Shown: positions 25,234 through 35,810 of the stretch, piece after piece
How positions within the stretch are numbered: the stretch's first letter is position 1
Layout of the letters: the number at the start of each line of letters is the position of its first letter
NCBI GenBank assembly: GCA_016215155.1
Contig: JACRLQ010000039.1
Location: 1 to 50,793 of the forward strand
Direction: 5' to 3'
Source: Nitrospirota bacterium
Lineage (GTDB): Bacteria > Nitrospirota > Thermodesulfovibrionia > Thermodesulfovibrionales > UBA6898
Length of the DNA: 50,793 nt
Notes under the pieces: model-generated
The model's input: only the letters and a program-made list of their open reading frames with translations
Databases searched by the model: none
Told to the model about the DNA's origin: nothing
Position numbers and translations under genes: made by a program

Positions 25234-26552
25234 GGGACCAGCTGGTGTGCCTGTTTCTCTGAACGTCTTATTCCTTCAAGGGAATGGAGCCGTGCATGTT
25301 TTATCTCCGCAAGAAGAAACTCGCCCTCTTGCTCACCATTATTTTCGATAGTCACTATTTTATTGGTCCGGGTCCTGCCCTGCAGGGTGCGGGGATTGCT
25401 CTCGGAGGCGCCTTCGATAAGTATTTCCTGAACTGTGCCTTCCAATAGTACGTTTTTCTGATGGGTAATCTCTTCCTGCGCTCTCAGCAGACGGTTCAAT
25501 CTGTCCGTTTTAATTTCCTCAGGAATGTGGTCTTTAAATTCATCTGCCCTGGTGCCTTTACGTCTGGAATATTTAAAGGCAAACAAGCCGTCAAACTCAA
25601 TCTCTTTCAGCATTGAAAGAGTAAGCTGATAATCAGCCTCTGTTTCCCCCGGAAAGCCAACAATCACATCGGCGGTTATCGATATGTCGGGGACACGGTT
25701 TTTCAGCGCATTGACTTTATTGATATAATCTTCGAGGCCATACCTTCTGTTCATTAATTTTAGTATACGGTCGGAACCCGACTGGATAGGAAGGTGTATA
25801 TGTTCGCAGACGGATTTAAGTGAGGCCATGGCATCGACCAGCCCGGACGACATGTCCCCTGGATGCGACGTCACAAAACGGACCCTCGGGACCCCGATTC
25901 GGTCGATTTTCTCAAGCAGGCAGGGAAAGTCGACGTCACTGGAGTAAGAATTGACATTCTGTCCGAGCAGTGTGATTTCTTTGTATCCGCTGTCATAAAG
26001 TTGGCTGATCTCAGAAAGTATATTTTGACTCGGGCGGGATACCTCACGGCCCCTCGTATAGGGCACTATACAATAACTGCAGAAGTTATTGCAGCCATAC
26101 ATGATCGACACCCAGGCCCTCGTCTTGCTGTCTCTAGAGGGAAGAAATTCGGACTCGGCGATAGCCGGGTCCCAATCAACCGCCATGCCCCGGGCCTCAT
26201 AAATCAGATCGCTCAGAGAATTGATATTCTGGGGTCCAAGTATATAATCGACATAAGGGGCCCTTTTGAGTATTTTATCCTTGGAATCCTGGGCCACGCA
26301 CCCTGCAACGGCTATTTTCACGTCCTTATTCTTAAACTTGAGGTGCTTAATTCTTCCCAGTTGGCTGTAGAATTTCTGCTCGGCCTTTTCCCTTATGGAA
26401 CAGGTGTTAAAGACAATCAGGTCTGCGTCCGAGGGCGTCATGGCGTTCATATAGCCGCTGTTAGACAGCAAGCCCCTGATTTTTTCAGAATCATGCACAT
26501 TCATCTGACAACCATACGTGTATATATAGACGGATTTAGCTGTTCTATCCAC
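25230..26552 (-). CDS. miaB: tRNA i6A37 methylthiotransferase MiaB
   Basis: This 440-residue radical-SAM enzyme makes ms2i6A at tRNA position 37. Features are [29 protein letters not shown] and VAGCVAQ for the first cluster, [19 protein letters not shown] for the radical-SAM cluster, and a C-terminal TRAM domain. The frame stays open another 345 nt upstream, but that part is antisense to secA and unrelated to the family, so the start is the GTG at 26552 (then [15 protein letters not shown]). No Shine-Dalgarno is visible before it, and the start lies only 10 bp from the divergent secA ATG. A TAAATT hexamer stands 5 nt upstream, so a leaderless transcript is possible. Confidence 0.92.
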   Translation of the reverse strand: MDRTAKSVYIYTYGCQMNVHDSEKIRGLLSNSGYMNAMTPSDADLIVFNTCSIREKAEQKFYSQLGRIKHLKFKNKDVKIAVAGCVAQDSKDKILKRAPYVDYILGPQNINSLSDLIYEARGMAVDWDPAIAESEFLPSRDSKTRAWVSIMYGCNNFCSYCIVPYTRGREVSRPSQNILSEISQLYDSGYKEITLLGQNVNSYSSDVDFPCLLEKIDRIGVPRVRFVTSHPGDMSSGLVDAMASLKSVCEHIHLPIQSGSDRILKLMNRRYGLEDYINKVNALKNRVPDISITADVIVGFPGETEADYQLTLSMLKEIEFDGLFAFKYSRRKGTRADEFKDHIPEEIKTDRLNRLLRAQEEITHQKNVLLEGTVQEILIEGASESNPRTLQGRTRTNKIVTIENNGEQEGEFLLAEIKHARLHSLEGIRRSEKQAHQLVP

Positions 26553-26562
26553 GTTAAAATTT

Positions 26563-29175
26563 ATGTTTGGAATACTAAAGAAGCTTATCGGCACAAAAAA
26601 TGACCGTGAGATTAACAGGCTGCTACCCCTTATTGACAGGATAAATGCCTTTGAGACAGACATCTCGTCCCTGTCCGATGCGGGACTGAAAGCCAAAACG
26701 GCTGAATTCAGGAAGAAACTGGAGGATGGGGAATCTCTGGATGCCCTTCTGCCTGAGGCATTTGCCGTCGTTCGCGAGGCCTCAAAGAGGGTCCTGAAAA
26801 TGAGACACTTCGACGTCCAGCTGCTGGGCGGGACTATTCTGCATGAAGGAAAAATTTCGGAGATGAAGACCGGAGAAGGGAAGACTCTCGTTGCCACCCT
26901 CCCCGTCTATCTAAATGCCCTCACGGGAAAAGGGGTGCATGTAGTTACAGTTAACGACTATCTCGCCAGGAGGGACTCCGGGTGGATGGGACAGCTTTAC
27001 AATTTCCTTGGATTAAGTGTCGGGGTAATCGTTCACGGTCTGTCAGACGAACAACGGCAGGCCTCATACAATGCGGACATTACCTATGGGACAAATAACG
27101 AGTTCGGTTTCGACTATCTCCGCGATAATATGAAATACGATTATTCGGAGTTTGTCCAGAGAAAACTTAACTACGCAATTGTCGATGAGGTCGACAGTAT
27201 TCTTATCGACGAAGCCCGGACCCCCCTCATTATTTCCGGGCCTTCGGAGGAATCTACCGACAAGTATTACAAAATAGACAAGCTTATTCCAAAGCTGCAA
27301 AGAGACACCGACTACACCATAGACGAAAAGGCAAAAACAGTTATTCTCACCGAAGAGGGAAACATACGGGTCGAAAAACTTCTTGGAGCGGGGAACCTTT
27401 ATGACCCGGCAAACATAGAACTTGTCCATCATGTGCTTCAGGGTCTTAAGGCGCATAATATTTTCAAGATCGACGTTGACTATGTCGTCAAAGACGGCGA
27501 GGTGATCATAGTCGATGAGTTCACAGGACGGCTTATGCCGGGCAGGCGCTGGTCGGATGGTCTTCACCAGGCCGTCGAGGCAAAAGAGGGAGTAAAAATA
27601 GCGAGCGAAAACCAGACGCTGGCCACCATTACGTTCCAGAATTTCTTCAGAATGTACAATAAATTAAGCGGCATGACGGGCACGGCCGAGACGGAAGCGG
27701 AAGAGTTCGCAAAGATATATAATCTCGATGTGGTTGTTATTCCTACAAATAAGCCTATGATCAGGAAGGACCATCCGGACCTTATCTATAAGACCGAAAA
27801 AGGCAAATTCCATGCGGTATTAAGTGAAATTGAAAGCCTGTATGAGCGTGGACAACCTGTTCTTGTAGGCACGATTTCTATCGAGAAATCCGAGTTTTTA
27901 AGCGGCATCCTGAGAAAAAAAGGCATCAAGCACACCGTGTTGAATGCCAAATACCATGACAAAGAAGCTGAGATAATCTCACAGGCGGGCCGTAGTAATG
28001 CGGTAACGATCGCTACCAACATGGCAGGCAGGGGGACCGACATCATTCTGGGCGGAAACCCGGTCGGGGTAGCCAAAGAAATGCTTGCGGATAAGCCTGA
28101 CTTTACCGATGAAGACTGGCAGACCACTCTCTCGGCCGCTGAAAAAAAGTGCAGCGCTGACAGGGAGAAGGTCCTTGCGTCAGGAGGACTTCATATTATC
28201 GGGACCGAGCGCCATGAGTCCAGGCGTATAGATAATCAGCTCAGGGGCCGCTCCGGGAGGCAGGGAGACCCTGGGGGAACGCGTTTTTATCTTTCGCTCG
28301 AAGACGATCTGATGCGCATATTCGGGTCTGACAGGATATCCGGACTTATGGGAAAACTCGGGATGGATGAAGATGTCCCGATCGAAAACAGGATGGTCTC
28401 AAAGTCTATAGAGAATGCGCAGAAGCGGGTTGAATCCCATAACTTCGATATTCGCAAACACCTGCTCGAGTACGATGATGTCATGAACAAGCAGAGGACG
28501 GAAATCTATGCCTTCCGGCGGGACATTTTAAGCAGCGGGGACCTCAAGGAAAAGATTTTATCCATGGCAGAGGACACGCTCGAGGACCTTCTGGCAATCT
28601 ATTGCCCGGAAGACAGACCCGGCCATGAATATGACCTGAAAGGGCTTAAAGATGCCATATATGGAATTTATGCGCTGACATTTGATGAGATGCCGGAGGA
28701 TATCATCAGGCTGAGGGAGCTATTGGATACGGAGATCAAGAAGGCCTATGAGATCAAGGAATCGGACGTAGGCAGTGATACGATGAGGTACCTCGAAAAA
28801 GTGGTCCTCCTTCAGGTCCTGGATTCCCAATGGAAGGACCATCTGCTTGCGATGGACCACCTGAAGGAAGGGATCGGGCTGAGGGGTTACGGACAGAGAG
28901 ACCCTCTTGTTGAATATAAACGTGAGGCTTTCGATATGTTTACCGAGATGTCGGGCCGTGTATCCTCAGAAGTGGTGACAAGACTATACAAGATCCAGAT
29001 ACAGCGGGAATCGGAAATCCAGTCACACTCTCGAAGGGCAAGGCTTAATTACAACAGGGGGGATGAAGGCGGGCCGGCCCAGACTGTTACCAAGGGGAGA
29101 AAGACCGGGCGCAATGAGCCCTGTCCCTGCGGCAGCGGCAGGAAATATAAAAAATGCTGCGGCATAAATGAATAA
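26563..29175 (+). CDS. secA: Preprotein translocase ATPase SecA
   Basis: This 870-residue motor drives unfolded preproteins through SecYEG. It has Walker A MKTGEGKT (101-108), [10 protein letters not shown], the [19 protein letters not shown] motif II region, [24 protein letters not shown] and the helicase end [11 protein letters not shown]. The C-terminal tail carries the zinc-binding SecB/lipid-interacting motif C854-P-C856, C865, C866. The start is conserved ([10 protein letters not shown]), yet no Shine-Dalgarno is visible and miaB begins divergently just 10 bp away. The stop overlaps the GAF-GGDEF gene by 8 nt. Confidence 0.96.
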   Translation: MFGILKKLIGTKNDREINRLLPLIDRINAFETDISSLSDAGLKAKTAEFRKKLEDGESLDALLPEAFAVVREASKRVLKMRHFDVQLLGGTILHEGKISEMKTGEGKTLVATLPVYLNALTGKGVHVVTVNDYLARRDSGWMGQLYNFLGLSVGVIVHGLSDEQRQASYNADITYGTNNEFGFDYLRDNMKYDYSEFVQRKLNYAIVDEVDSILIDEARTPLIISGPSEESTDKYYKIDKLIPKLQRDTDYTIDEKAKTVILTEEGNIRVEKLLGAGNLYDPANIELVHHVLQGLKAHNIFKIDVDYVVKDGEVIIVDEFTGRLMPGRRWSDGLHQAVEAKEGVKIASENQTLATITFQNFFRMYNKLSGMTGTAETEAEEFAKIYNLDVVVIPTNKPMIRKDHPDLIYKTEKGKFHAVLSEIESLYERGQPVLVGTISIEKSEFLSGILRKKGIKHTVLNAKYHDKEAEIISQAGRSNAVTIATNMAGRGTDIILGGNPVGVAKEMLADKPDFTDEDWQTTLSAAEKKCSADREKVLASGGLHIIGTERHESRRIDNQLRGRSGRQGDPGGTRFYLSLEDDLMRIFGSDRISGLMGKLGMDEDVPIENRMVSKSIENAQKRVESHNFDIRKHLLEYDDVMNKQRTEIYAFRRDILSSGDLKEKILSMAEDTLEDLLAIYCPEDRPGHEYDLKGLKDAIYGIYALTFDEMPEDIIRLRELLDTEIKKAYEIKESDVGSDTMRYLEKVVLLQVLDSQWKDHLLAMDHLKEGIGLRGYGQRDPLVEYKREAFDMFTEMSGRVSSEVVTRLYKIQIQRESEIQSHSRRARLNYNRGDEGGPAQTVTKGRKTGRNEPCPCGSGRKYKKCCGINE

Positions 29176-30559
29176 GATATTTCTGGTCGGTATCGACCCC
29201 CCAAAAAAAGACGATTTTCCGGGGGCCGCATTCACTCTGATCAAATTCAAGTCGATCAGCACATTGCTGAGCAGACAAAGTGAACAACCTGACCTTATCA
29301 TTGTCAATAAAAACCAGTGCCTCGAAACAACTTTCCGGGATTTTGTCTCCAAATTCAAAGAAGTGCCCAAAATTGTTCTTTCTGAGGCGTCTGGATTTAA
29401 AGGCTTTGGCCCGTGGCTGAAGCAGCCCATGACTTACCCCTCGATTCAGCCGGCGGAAAAAGAACTCGCTTTTATCATAACAAAGGCACTCGCTGAAAAA
29501 CGGATCCTTGAAGAAAATGCAGGTCTCAAAAAAGAGATCAGCAGCATTTCCAAGGAACTTTCTTTTTTCGATTCGATCAGCAAAACAATGACCACTTCCC
29601 GGGATCTGGATGAAATGATCTCCGGAATAATGAAAAGGGCCAGACAACTTATCAAGGCCGACACATGGCATATCTATCTAATTGATGAAAATACAGGCGA
29701 CCTTGTGCTGGAGAAGACCTCCCTGGGAAAAGAAAAAAAAGGCAAGCGGGAAGCTGTGCGACTTGCCAGCGGCAAAGGCATAGCGGGATGGGTCGCAAGA
29801 GAAGGAATTCCTCTTATTCTTCCCGATGTATCAACGGATTCCCGGTTCAGTCCCGATACTGAGGGAGACATACACACATCGGCAAAATCGCTGATGTGTG
29901 TGCCTATCAGGAGCAAGGGAAATATCCTGGGGGTTTTTGAAATAATAAACAGAACAACTAGCGAACCTTTCACAAAGGACGACCTTGTCTTGTTTCAAAG
30001 ACTTGTGGACCATGCAGCCATCGCCATTGAGATGACCACAATCCATCAAAAGATGGCTGAACTGTCCATCACTGACGATCTCACGAAACTTTTCAATACC
30101 CGGTATCTGAACCGCACGCTGGAAATGGAACTTAACAGGTCTATCCGTCATAACACGTCCCTTTCCCTGATATTCATGGACATAGACCACTTCAAGACGA
30201 TTAATGACATGTACGGCCATCTGGTGGGCAGCAAACTATTGGTTGAAATTGGGCAGCTCCTCATCAAAAACCTCCGTGCCATTGACATTGTTGCCCGTTA
30301 TGGAGGTGATGAGTTTGTGCTGGTATTGCCGCAAACAGCTCCCGGGGCCGCCATCACTATAGCCGAGAGGACGAGGCGGTCCGTTGAAAAAAATGTGTTT
30401 CTTAAAAAAGAGGGCTACTCACTGCGTCTGACCGCAAGCTTCGGGGTTGCCTCTTACCCCGAAAGCGCGAACACAAAAGAGGACCTCCTGCGACTTGCCG
30501 ACGAGGCGATGTACCGCGTAAAAAACCGGACACGCAACGGAGTGTATGCTATAGTATAA
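29168..30559 (+). CDS. GAF-GGDEF diguanylate cyclase
   Basis: This 463-residue protein would make cyclic di-GMP. Residues 1-100 look like a degenerate receiver-type alpha/beta domain without an obvious phospho-acceptor Asp pattern. A coiled region leads to a GAF domain (about 130-285; [36 protein letters not shown]). The GGDEF domain (about 300-463) has [12 protein letters not shown] and the catalytic YGGDEFV. The inhibitory I-site RAID lies 5 residues before GGDEF, so product inhibition is expected. It is translationally coupled to secA by an 8-nt overlap and followed after 2 nt by the MglA-like gene. Confidence 0.92.
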   Translation: MNKIFLVGIDPPKKDDFPGAAFTLIKFKSISTLLSRQSEQPDLIIVNKNQCLETTFRDFVSKFKEVPKIVLSEASGFKGFGPWLKQPMTYPSIQPAEKELAFIITKALAEKRILEENAGLKKEISSISKELSFFDSISKTMTTSRDLDEMISGIMKRARQLIKADTWHIYLIDENTGDLVLEKTSLGKEKKGKREAVRLASGKGIAGWVAREGIPLILPDVSTDSRFSPDTEGDIHTSAKSLMCVPIRSKGNILGVFEIINRTTSEPFTKDDLVLFQRLVDHAAIAIEMTTIHQKMAELSITDDLTKLFNTRYLNRTLEMELNRSIRHNTSLSLIFMDIDHFKTINDMYGHLVGSKLLVEIGQLLIKNLRAIDIVARYGGDEFVLVLPQTAPGAAITIAERTRRSVEKNVFLKKEGYSLRLTASFGVASYPESANTKEDLLRLADEAMYRVKNRTRNGVYAIV

Positions 30560-30561
30560 CT

Positions 30562-31689
30562 ATGGCGTTATTTAATTACGCAACCAAAGAAATAACACTG
30601 AAAATCGTTTACTATGGGCCGGGATTAAGCGGAAAAACGACCAACCTGCAGTACCTTCACACTGTGCTTAATCCTGATTCCAAAGGGAAACTTCTTTCCC
30701 TTTCCACAGAGTCCGAGCGGACACTGTTTTTTGATTTCCTGCCCATAGAACTTGGAAAGATAAGGGATTTTTCCATCAGATTTCAGCTTTACACCGTTCC
30801 GGGACAGGTCAGGTATAACGCGACGCGAAAAGTCGTGTTAAAAGGGGCGGACGCGGTGGTCTTCGTCGCCGACTCTCAAAGGGAGATGAGGGAGCAGAAC
30901 ATTGAGAGTTTTGCGAATATGCGTGAAAACCTGGCCGCCAACAATATCAATCCGGACGAAGTGCCTGTTGTGCTTCAATATAACAAAAGAGACCTGAAAA
31001 ATATCTGTTCCGTTGATGAATTAAACGGAGACCTCAACTCATTCGGGTATCCTTTTGTTGAATCTGCCGCGTTCAACGGTCGCGGGGTCGAGGATTCCTT
31101 CAAGCTCATTACCCGGCTTTTACTTAAGCACATATCCAATAAACACAAGATAGAGATTCAGCCCGTTGCTCAACCGGAGGGACCCGCCGGGACGGAGGAA
31201 AAGAAGGAATCGGCGGTTACGCCCCGTTCGGGGATATTTCCTGACGACGTGTTGCCGGATTTGCCGGGCGGAGTTAATGACGGGTTGCCCGTGACATTGC
31301 CTTCAGAAATACCCGCTTCGGCCGAAGTCCCTGAAATTATATCGGATAATATTCCTCCACGGGATGCTTCAGCAGGACTTGTACCCTCCCCTTCCCTGGC
31401 CGCCCCCTTGTCCGGGACGGCGTGTGACGGAACACTAGAGGCGGTCTCCAAATCAATTGAGACCCTCACCGCGTCGCTGGAGAGGGTCTCCCGTGACGTC
31501 GGTTCGCTCAGTACAGTCGTTGACGAACTCAGAGAGTCGATGCGGATACTGTCGTCTCAGGTATTGGAGGCCCGGGAAAGAGATATAAAGGAGATTAAGA
31601 AAGGCCATGCGGAGATCTCCGGGCTGATTCATGTTATAGACCTTAAACTGGGAAATATGGAAGAGAAAAAAAGCTGGTTCAGATTTTGA
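30562..31689 (+). CDS. MglA-like small GTPase with C-terminal coiled-coil extension
   Basis: Residues 1-195 form a small Ras-like GTPase of the MglA/Rup type: KIVYYGPGLSGKTTNLQYL (P-loop), LYTVPGQVRYNATRK (G3 region), VVLQYNKRDL (N-K-x-D) and ESAAFNGRGV. MglA switches set cell polarity for gliding or pilus motility. Unlike typical MglA (about 195 residues), this protein continues to 375 with a Pro/Gly/Ser-rich linker (about 200-290) and a helical coiled-coil tail (about 295-365). No MglB/roadblock gene is seen nearby. The 3-gene run secA, GAF-GGDEF and this gene is tightly spaced. Confidence 0.88.
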   Translation: MALFNYATKEITLKIVYYGPGLSGKTTNLQYLHTVLNPDSKGKLLSLSTESERTLFFDFLPIELGKIRDFSIRFQLYTVPGQVRYNATRKVVLKGADAVVFVADSQREMREQNIESFANMRENLAANNINPDEVPVVLQYNKRDLKNICSVDELNGDLNSFGYPFVESAAFNGRGVEDSFKLITRLLLKHISNKHKIEIQPVAQPEGPAGTEEKKESAVTPRSGIFPDDVLPDLPGGVNDGLPVTLPSEIPASAEVPEIISDNIPPRDASAGLVPSPSLAAPLSGTACDGTLEAVSKSIETLTASLERVSRDVGSLSTVVDELRESMRILSSQVLEARERDIKEIKKGHAEISGLIHVIDLKLGNMEEKKSWFRF

Positions 31690-31710
31690 CGGCTGGTCCG
31701 GAACCGGGAG

Positions 31711-33117
31711 CTAAAGCAGATATTCAGCCAGATTTATCCTGTACTTGTTGGGGTCCATTGTCTTTAAAATAGTGCGCAGGTACTCGCCCTGGTCATTTTT
31801 TTCCGTAAGGTCCACCACATTGCCCTGTGTCCGTTTGCCTTCTTTGTCTATAATCAGCATGACACGCGGTCTCGCGCCGAACAGCTGGTTGCTCTCATAT
31901 ACCAGGCCGAGTTCCCTGGTATTGAGCATGACAAGCGTACCCACGGGAAAGATGCCGACCATATTAACGAAGAATTTCATAAGCAGCGGGTCCAGCTGGG
32001 TGCCTGACCGCTCGACCATAAGGCTAAGGGCCTTGTCCGGAGACATCGGTATCCTGGAATAGACCCTGGATGACGTCATGGCGTCATATTGATCGGCAAG
32101 GGAAATGATCCTGCTTAAAAAATCTATACCGGATTTTTTCTTTACCCTGGGATATCCGGTGTGATCATAATTGAGGTGGTGCTCGAAGGAGACTATCGCC
32201 GATTTGATCGTCAGTTCATCCAGTTTCCTAAGTTTCAGCAGTGCCCTGACGCCCCACATCGGATGCTTTCTGATCAATTTCCACTCGTCGTCACTGAAGT
32301 TTGAAGGTTTATTCAGTATTTCATTTGGAATTTCCATTTTGCCGATATCATGAAAAATTGCGACTATCCCTAGCTCCGTAAGCAATTTTTTGTTCAGGCC
32401 AAGCCGCTGGGCCAACGCAATCGAGAGGATGCTGACATTCACGGAGTGGTGATAAGTATATTCGTCATAGTCTTTGATCGCGGTCATTCCTATAAGGAGC
32501 TGCTCCTGTTCGAGTATCTGATCGACCATCGTCTCGATTACGCGTTTTGCTTTCTTGATATTTACCTTTTCCCCGCTTTTGATTTTGTTAATGACGCCCT
32601 TCGTGTAGGATACCGCGTTAAAATAGGTCTTTTTGACCATTTTTCTTGGTTCCACGGAGCCGCTTTCGACGATGTTCTTCTTTAATCTCTCGACACTCAG
32701 ACTATTGAGGTCAAACACCTTTTCGGAAATCAAATCAAAAGGACTGGATGAAAATCCGGAAGCAATGAAGGCCGCGATAAAAGTCTTTATATCATCCGGC
32801 CGGAGTTTGTCCTTAAAGATAACGCTCCCCAACTCGCGCTTTTTGAACTCCCTGACAAGAAAATCAAAATTGAGCAGATACTCCAGGGCGAAGCGAATGC
32901 GCGCATCATTGACGTAGAAAAAATCACCCTTCAGTTCAAGCGCGATGACCCTCTCGACGGCTATCAGGCTGTTGATCATTACGATCATCTTGTCGATGAC
33001 AGAAGTGACAGCCACGTTATTGGGGTCATGGATCTGGGACGTTCGCAGGACGACGGACAGCTGGTTGACAATTTCCTTGGCGGTTTTATTCAGCTCAATA
33101 TCATCTTTATTTATCAT
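31711..33117 (-). CDS. HD-GYP domain protein, putative cyclic di-GMP phosphodiesterase
   Basis: This protein has 468 residues from the chosen start. The N-terminal 200 residues are helical with no known domain. The HD-GYP domain follows: HHSVN (223-227), FHDIGKMEIP with the HD pair (256-257), KHPMWG, then HH at 313-314 and HTGYP at 319-323, and a D-Q-Y-D-A-M-T-S segment. The signature GxGYP reads HTGYP, a mild departure. A PilZ-like or beta-rich tail (about 390-468) may bind cyclic di-GMP. The ATG at 33117 overlaps the HEAT-gene stop by 11 nt; a start 57 nt upstream adds residues encoded within the HEAT gene and is less likely. It is the last gene of the tat-HEAT operon. Confidence 0.88.
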   Translation of the reverse strand: MINKDDIELNKTAKEIVNQLSVVLRTSQIHDPNNVAVTSVIDKMIVMINSLIAVERVIALELKGDFFYVNDARIRFALEYLLNFDFLVREFKKRELGSVIFKDKLRPDDIKTFIAAFIASGFSSSPFDLISEKVFDLNSLSVERLKKNIVESGSVEPRKMVKKTYFNAVSYTKGVINKIKSGEKVNIKKAKRVIETMVDQILEQEQLLIGMTAIKDYDEYTYHHSVNVSILSIALAQRLGLNKKLLTELGIVAIFHDIGKMEIPNEILNKPSNFSDDEWKLIRKHPMWGVRALLKLRKLDELTIKSAIVSFEHHLNYDHTGYPRVKKKSGIDFLSRIISLADQYDAMTSSRVYSRIPMSPDKALSLMVERSGTQLDPLLMKFFVNMVGIFPVGTLVMLNTRELGLVYESNQLFGARPRVMLIIDKEGKRTQGNVVDLTEKNDQGEYLRTILKTMDPNKYRINLAEYLL

Positions 33118-34762
33118 GTTCAATCCGCTTGATGGCCCCGCGCACAGATTCCCTGAACTCCTTGTTTCCGTCATTTTTATATTTGTTCAGGATCGGCAAT
33201 ACGTCCTTACCCCCGCAAATCCCCAGTGCGTGGGCAGCGCATGCCCTTTTCTCGTAATTTTTTGACCTTCCGAAGAAACTGCTCTGCCTGAGGGTCTCGA
33301 TAAGGAAGTCACGTACTTCACTGTCGTTCCAGCGCGCCAGCGCCTCGTAAAATTCCTTTTTTTCTTCAAAGTCCCTGTCTTTGAAAGGCTTGTCGTTGAT
33401 CTTGTTGAGGATGATTCGTTTGGCTGCCTCAGACCCGATATTGCCCAATGCCTTCAGGGACGCGGTGCGGACCTGGATTTCGACGTCATCGAGGCAGTCC
33501 CGCAAGGCCTGCAGAACCCCTGTTCCACCAAGCTCGCCGAGGGTCATTATGACTTCCTTCCGTACCCTGATGTCGCCATGAGTAACAGTCTTCAGGAGGT
33601 AGTCCACCGCCTTTTTGTCCCCTATTTTTCTGAGGATATAAATAATATTTCTTACGACGTACCAACGGGAATCATTGAGTCCTCTGGCAAGGAGCAGTAT
33701 GTCTTTGTTGCCGAGCTGGATCAACGCGTCAATAACAAACTTCCTTGCGTGAATGGTCTTTAATTCGCCGAGTATTTTCATAAAAGGCACAATGGCGTTT
33801 TTGTCCAGATATCTGGTAAACTCTTCGAAATTCTTTTCCTGTGTCTCCTGCCCGCTGTCAAGCACCTCTCCGATCAAACCTATTACCTGATCACTGCCTG
33901 AAAATATAATGACCCTTCTCAGTTGTTTCTTTACGTCGTCAGCCAGCGCTTCGCCGTCAATGGTCTGTTTTAACCTGAAAAGTATTTTTGAGGCAAGCTG
34001 GATATCCCCCCTGCTTACGGCAAATTCCACCGCGGCCATAAATGAACCGGCAAGATCATCATAGTCCCCGGCAGTTTCAGAAAGAAATATCATCTCAAAA
34101 AGTATGTCCACCAGCTTGGGTGTCTTGTCCAAACCGTCTTCATCGAGTTCCTGCAGTAACTGCTGAAGGTCCTTATCGGACAGCGGCACGATTGAGGCAT
34201 CCTTGACCTCTTCACGCTCACTCAGGGCGTCCTCATACGCCTGAAAGATATTATCCTCTTTCTCCGACTTGTCCTTTACCTCGGTTACGGCCTTCGACTC
34301 ATAGTCTTCATCATCAGTCAGAAAAAGTTCGTCCACGACATGCTGTATCTTCTGGAAATCCTTCTCCCAAAAGAGCGTGACAATATCGTCGTCAAGTTCG
34401 TTTCTATTGTCATCGATGGATATTATCCGCAGGAAAGACTCCAGCTCATCAAAAGGCAGGCCTTTTTTGAAGCATAATTCTCTGATGCCGTCCTTGAAAA
34501 AAAACAGCGCGATATTGTCCTCTTTTTCGGAACTCGTATAAACCACTTCCGATTCATACAATATTTCATTCTGCCTGATCAGGAGCTTAAGGTCGTCCTT
34601 GTAGTAAAAAAAATCCTTGAATTTGTTGTAATGCTCTTCGAGGGTATTGATATAGATCGGATTATTTTCCGGGTACATCCTCACGATTTTTTTGGATTTC
34701 GTGAGGGACTGGACAATATCCCTGGCTTTTTTTATGTCGTCGCCCACAGAGTAATCCGTCAT
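33107..34762 (-). CDS. HEAT-repeat scaffold protein
   Basis: This 551-residue, soluble protein has an N-terminal 150 residues that are acidic and mixed alpha/beta, then an acidic linker (about 150-210). From about 230 on come helical pairs typical of HEAT/PBS-lyase repeats, for example IGDKKAVDYLLKTVTHGD, VRKEVIMTLGELGG and VQVR-like turns. Such proteins act as scaffolds. It overlaps the HD-GYP gene by 11 nt, suggesting a shared signalling role, and lies 6 nt after the 92-residue gene. The specific partner is unknown. Confidence 0.85.
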   Translation of the reverse strand: MTDYSVGDDIKKARDIVQSLTKSKKIVRMYPENNPIYINTLEEHYNKFKDFFYYKDDLKLLIRQNEILYESEVVYTSSEKEDNIALFFFKDGIRELCFKKGLPFDELESFLRIISIDDNRNELDDDIVTLFWEKDFQKIQHVVDELFLTDDEDYESKAVTEVKDKSEKEDNIFQAYEDALSEREEVKDASIVPLSDKDLQQLLQELDEDGLDKTPKLVDILFEMIFLSETAGDYDDLAGSFMAAVEFAVSRGDIQLASKILFRLKQTIDGEALADDVKKQLRRVIIFSGSDQVIGLIGEVLDSGQETQEKNFEEFTRYLDKNAIVPFMKILGELKTIHARKFVIDALIQLGNKDILLLARGLNDSRWYVVRNIIYILRKIGDKKAVDYLLKTVTHGDIRVRKEVIMTLGELGGTGVLQALRDCLDDVEIQVRTASLKALGNIGSEAAKRIILNKINDKPFKDRDFEEKKEFYEALARWNDSEVRDFLIETLRQSSFFGRSKNYEKRACAAHALGICGGKDVLPILNKYKNDGNKEFRESVRGAIKRIEHDK

Positions 34763-34768
34763 AAGCTA

Positions 34769-35047
34769 TTAAACAAGCATAAAACGTCTTTCTCTGGCAT
34801 AGTTTCTGATAATCATGGAGGCGGAATACAGTCTCTGAAGCTTGACGTTTCTCAGGCGTATGGCGTTTGTATCGTGCGACGGGAACCTCTCCAGCCGTAT
34901 GTCGTTTTGGACCCTGGATATTTCACCATAAAACTCCTTCAGCACCTCAGGCTCGAATGACTTTAGAAATAGCGGATTCACGGCCACGTAGCCATCCGCT
35001 ACATCCCGTATGAGGGCCTTAAGACTTTTTCCCCTGGCACTAGGCAT
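34769..35047 (-). CDS. Unrecognised 92-residue helical protein
   Basis: I do not recognise a family. The sequence is basic and helical with no membrane segment: it opens MPSARGKSLKALIRDVADGY and ends with a KLQRLYSASMIIRNYARER stretch. The chosen ATG is preceded by GGAAGGG and overlaps the tatC stop by 8 nt. An upstream in-frame start (35104) would add 19 residues encoded inside tatC. Position between tatC and the HEAT-repeat gene suggests a small accessory or regulatory role, but none can be stated. Confidence 0.65.
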   Translation of the reverse strand: MPSARGKSLKALIRDVADGYVAVNPLFLKSFEPEVLKEFYGEISRVQNDIRLERFPSHDTNAIRLRNVKLQRLYSASMIIRNYARERRFMLV

Positions 35048-35810
35048 TTTTTCCCTTCCTGTAAATAATTCTTGCCAATAGTATACCAATTTCATACAGC
35101 ACAATAACAGGAATTGCCATAAGCGTCTGATTGAAGGCGTCCGGAGTAGGGGTCAAAACAGCCCCGACTATAAAGGCGGCGAGGACGGCGAATTTTCTGT
35201 TTTTTGCGAGGGTGTCCGGGGTTATAAAACCGAACCTGACCATAAATAGTATTGCGAGCGGCAGTTCGAAAACCGCTCCGAAAGCGAGTATGAACTTAAG
35301 ACAGAAATCCATGTAGCTGCCTACCGAGATCATCGGGGTCATCTGCTCGGATTTATAGCCCAGGAGGAACGTAAGGGCGAAGGGAAGTATTACCACAAAA
35401 CAGAAGGCAGCGCCCGCAAGAAACAGAAAACTGGACGAAAAGACAAAAGGGACTATATATTTTTTTTCCCTCTCGACAAGGCCCGGCGATATGAAGCGCC
35501 ATACCTGATAAAATATGACCGGCATGGTTACCACCACCGCGGCAACCATGGATATTTTCATATACATCCAGAAAGCCTCGGCCGGCGCGAGGAACACTAA
35601 GGAGATGGCCTTTTTCTCCGTAAACTCGAGGTAGGGTCTGGTCGAGATGATTCTCATTTCGGCGCTGAGAGGAAAAACCAGGAGCTTATATAGCTTGTCG
35701 GAATAATTGAAAAGCACGATGAACGCCATCCCGACAAAAGAAACGACTATCAATATTCGTTTTCTCAATTCTTTCAGGTGCTCTATCAACGGCATTTCTG
35801 AGTGGTTCAA
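35040..35810 (-). CDS. tatC: Sec-independent protein translocase TatC
   Basis: This 256-residue, six-helix inner-membrane protein recognises twin-arginine signal peptides. It has PLIEHLKELRKRI at the N-terminus, the conserved FISPGLVEREKKY loop, and FGAVFELPLAILF and TPTPDAFNQTLMAIPV in later helices. The start is TTG, with AAGGA 4 nt upstream, directly after the TatB-like stop. An ATG five codons in lacks a well-placed Shine-Dalgarno. The long periplasmic loop between helices 1 and 2 (TRPYLEFTEKKA) is usual for this class. Confidence 0.95.
   Translation of the reverse strand: MNHSEMPLIEHLKELRKRILIVVSFVGMAFIVLFNYSDKLYKLLVFPLSAEMRIISTRPYLEFTEKKAISLVFLAPAEAFWMYMKISMVAAVVVTMPVIFYQVWRFISPGLVEREKKYIVPFVFSSSFLFLAGAAFCFVVILPFALTFLLGYKSEQMTPMISVGSYMDFCLKFILAFGAVFELPLAILFMVRFGFITPDTLAKNRKFAVLAAFIVGAVLTPTPDAFNQTLMAIPVIVLYEIGILLARIIYRKGKNA

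Noticed and set aside
26553-26897. A 115-residue N-terminal extension of MiaB
   Set aside because: It is antisense to the conserved start of SecA, is serine/phenylalanine rich with no family similarity, and MiaB homology begins after it.
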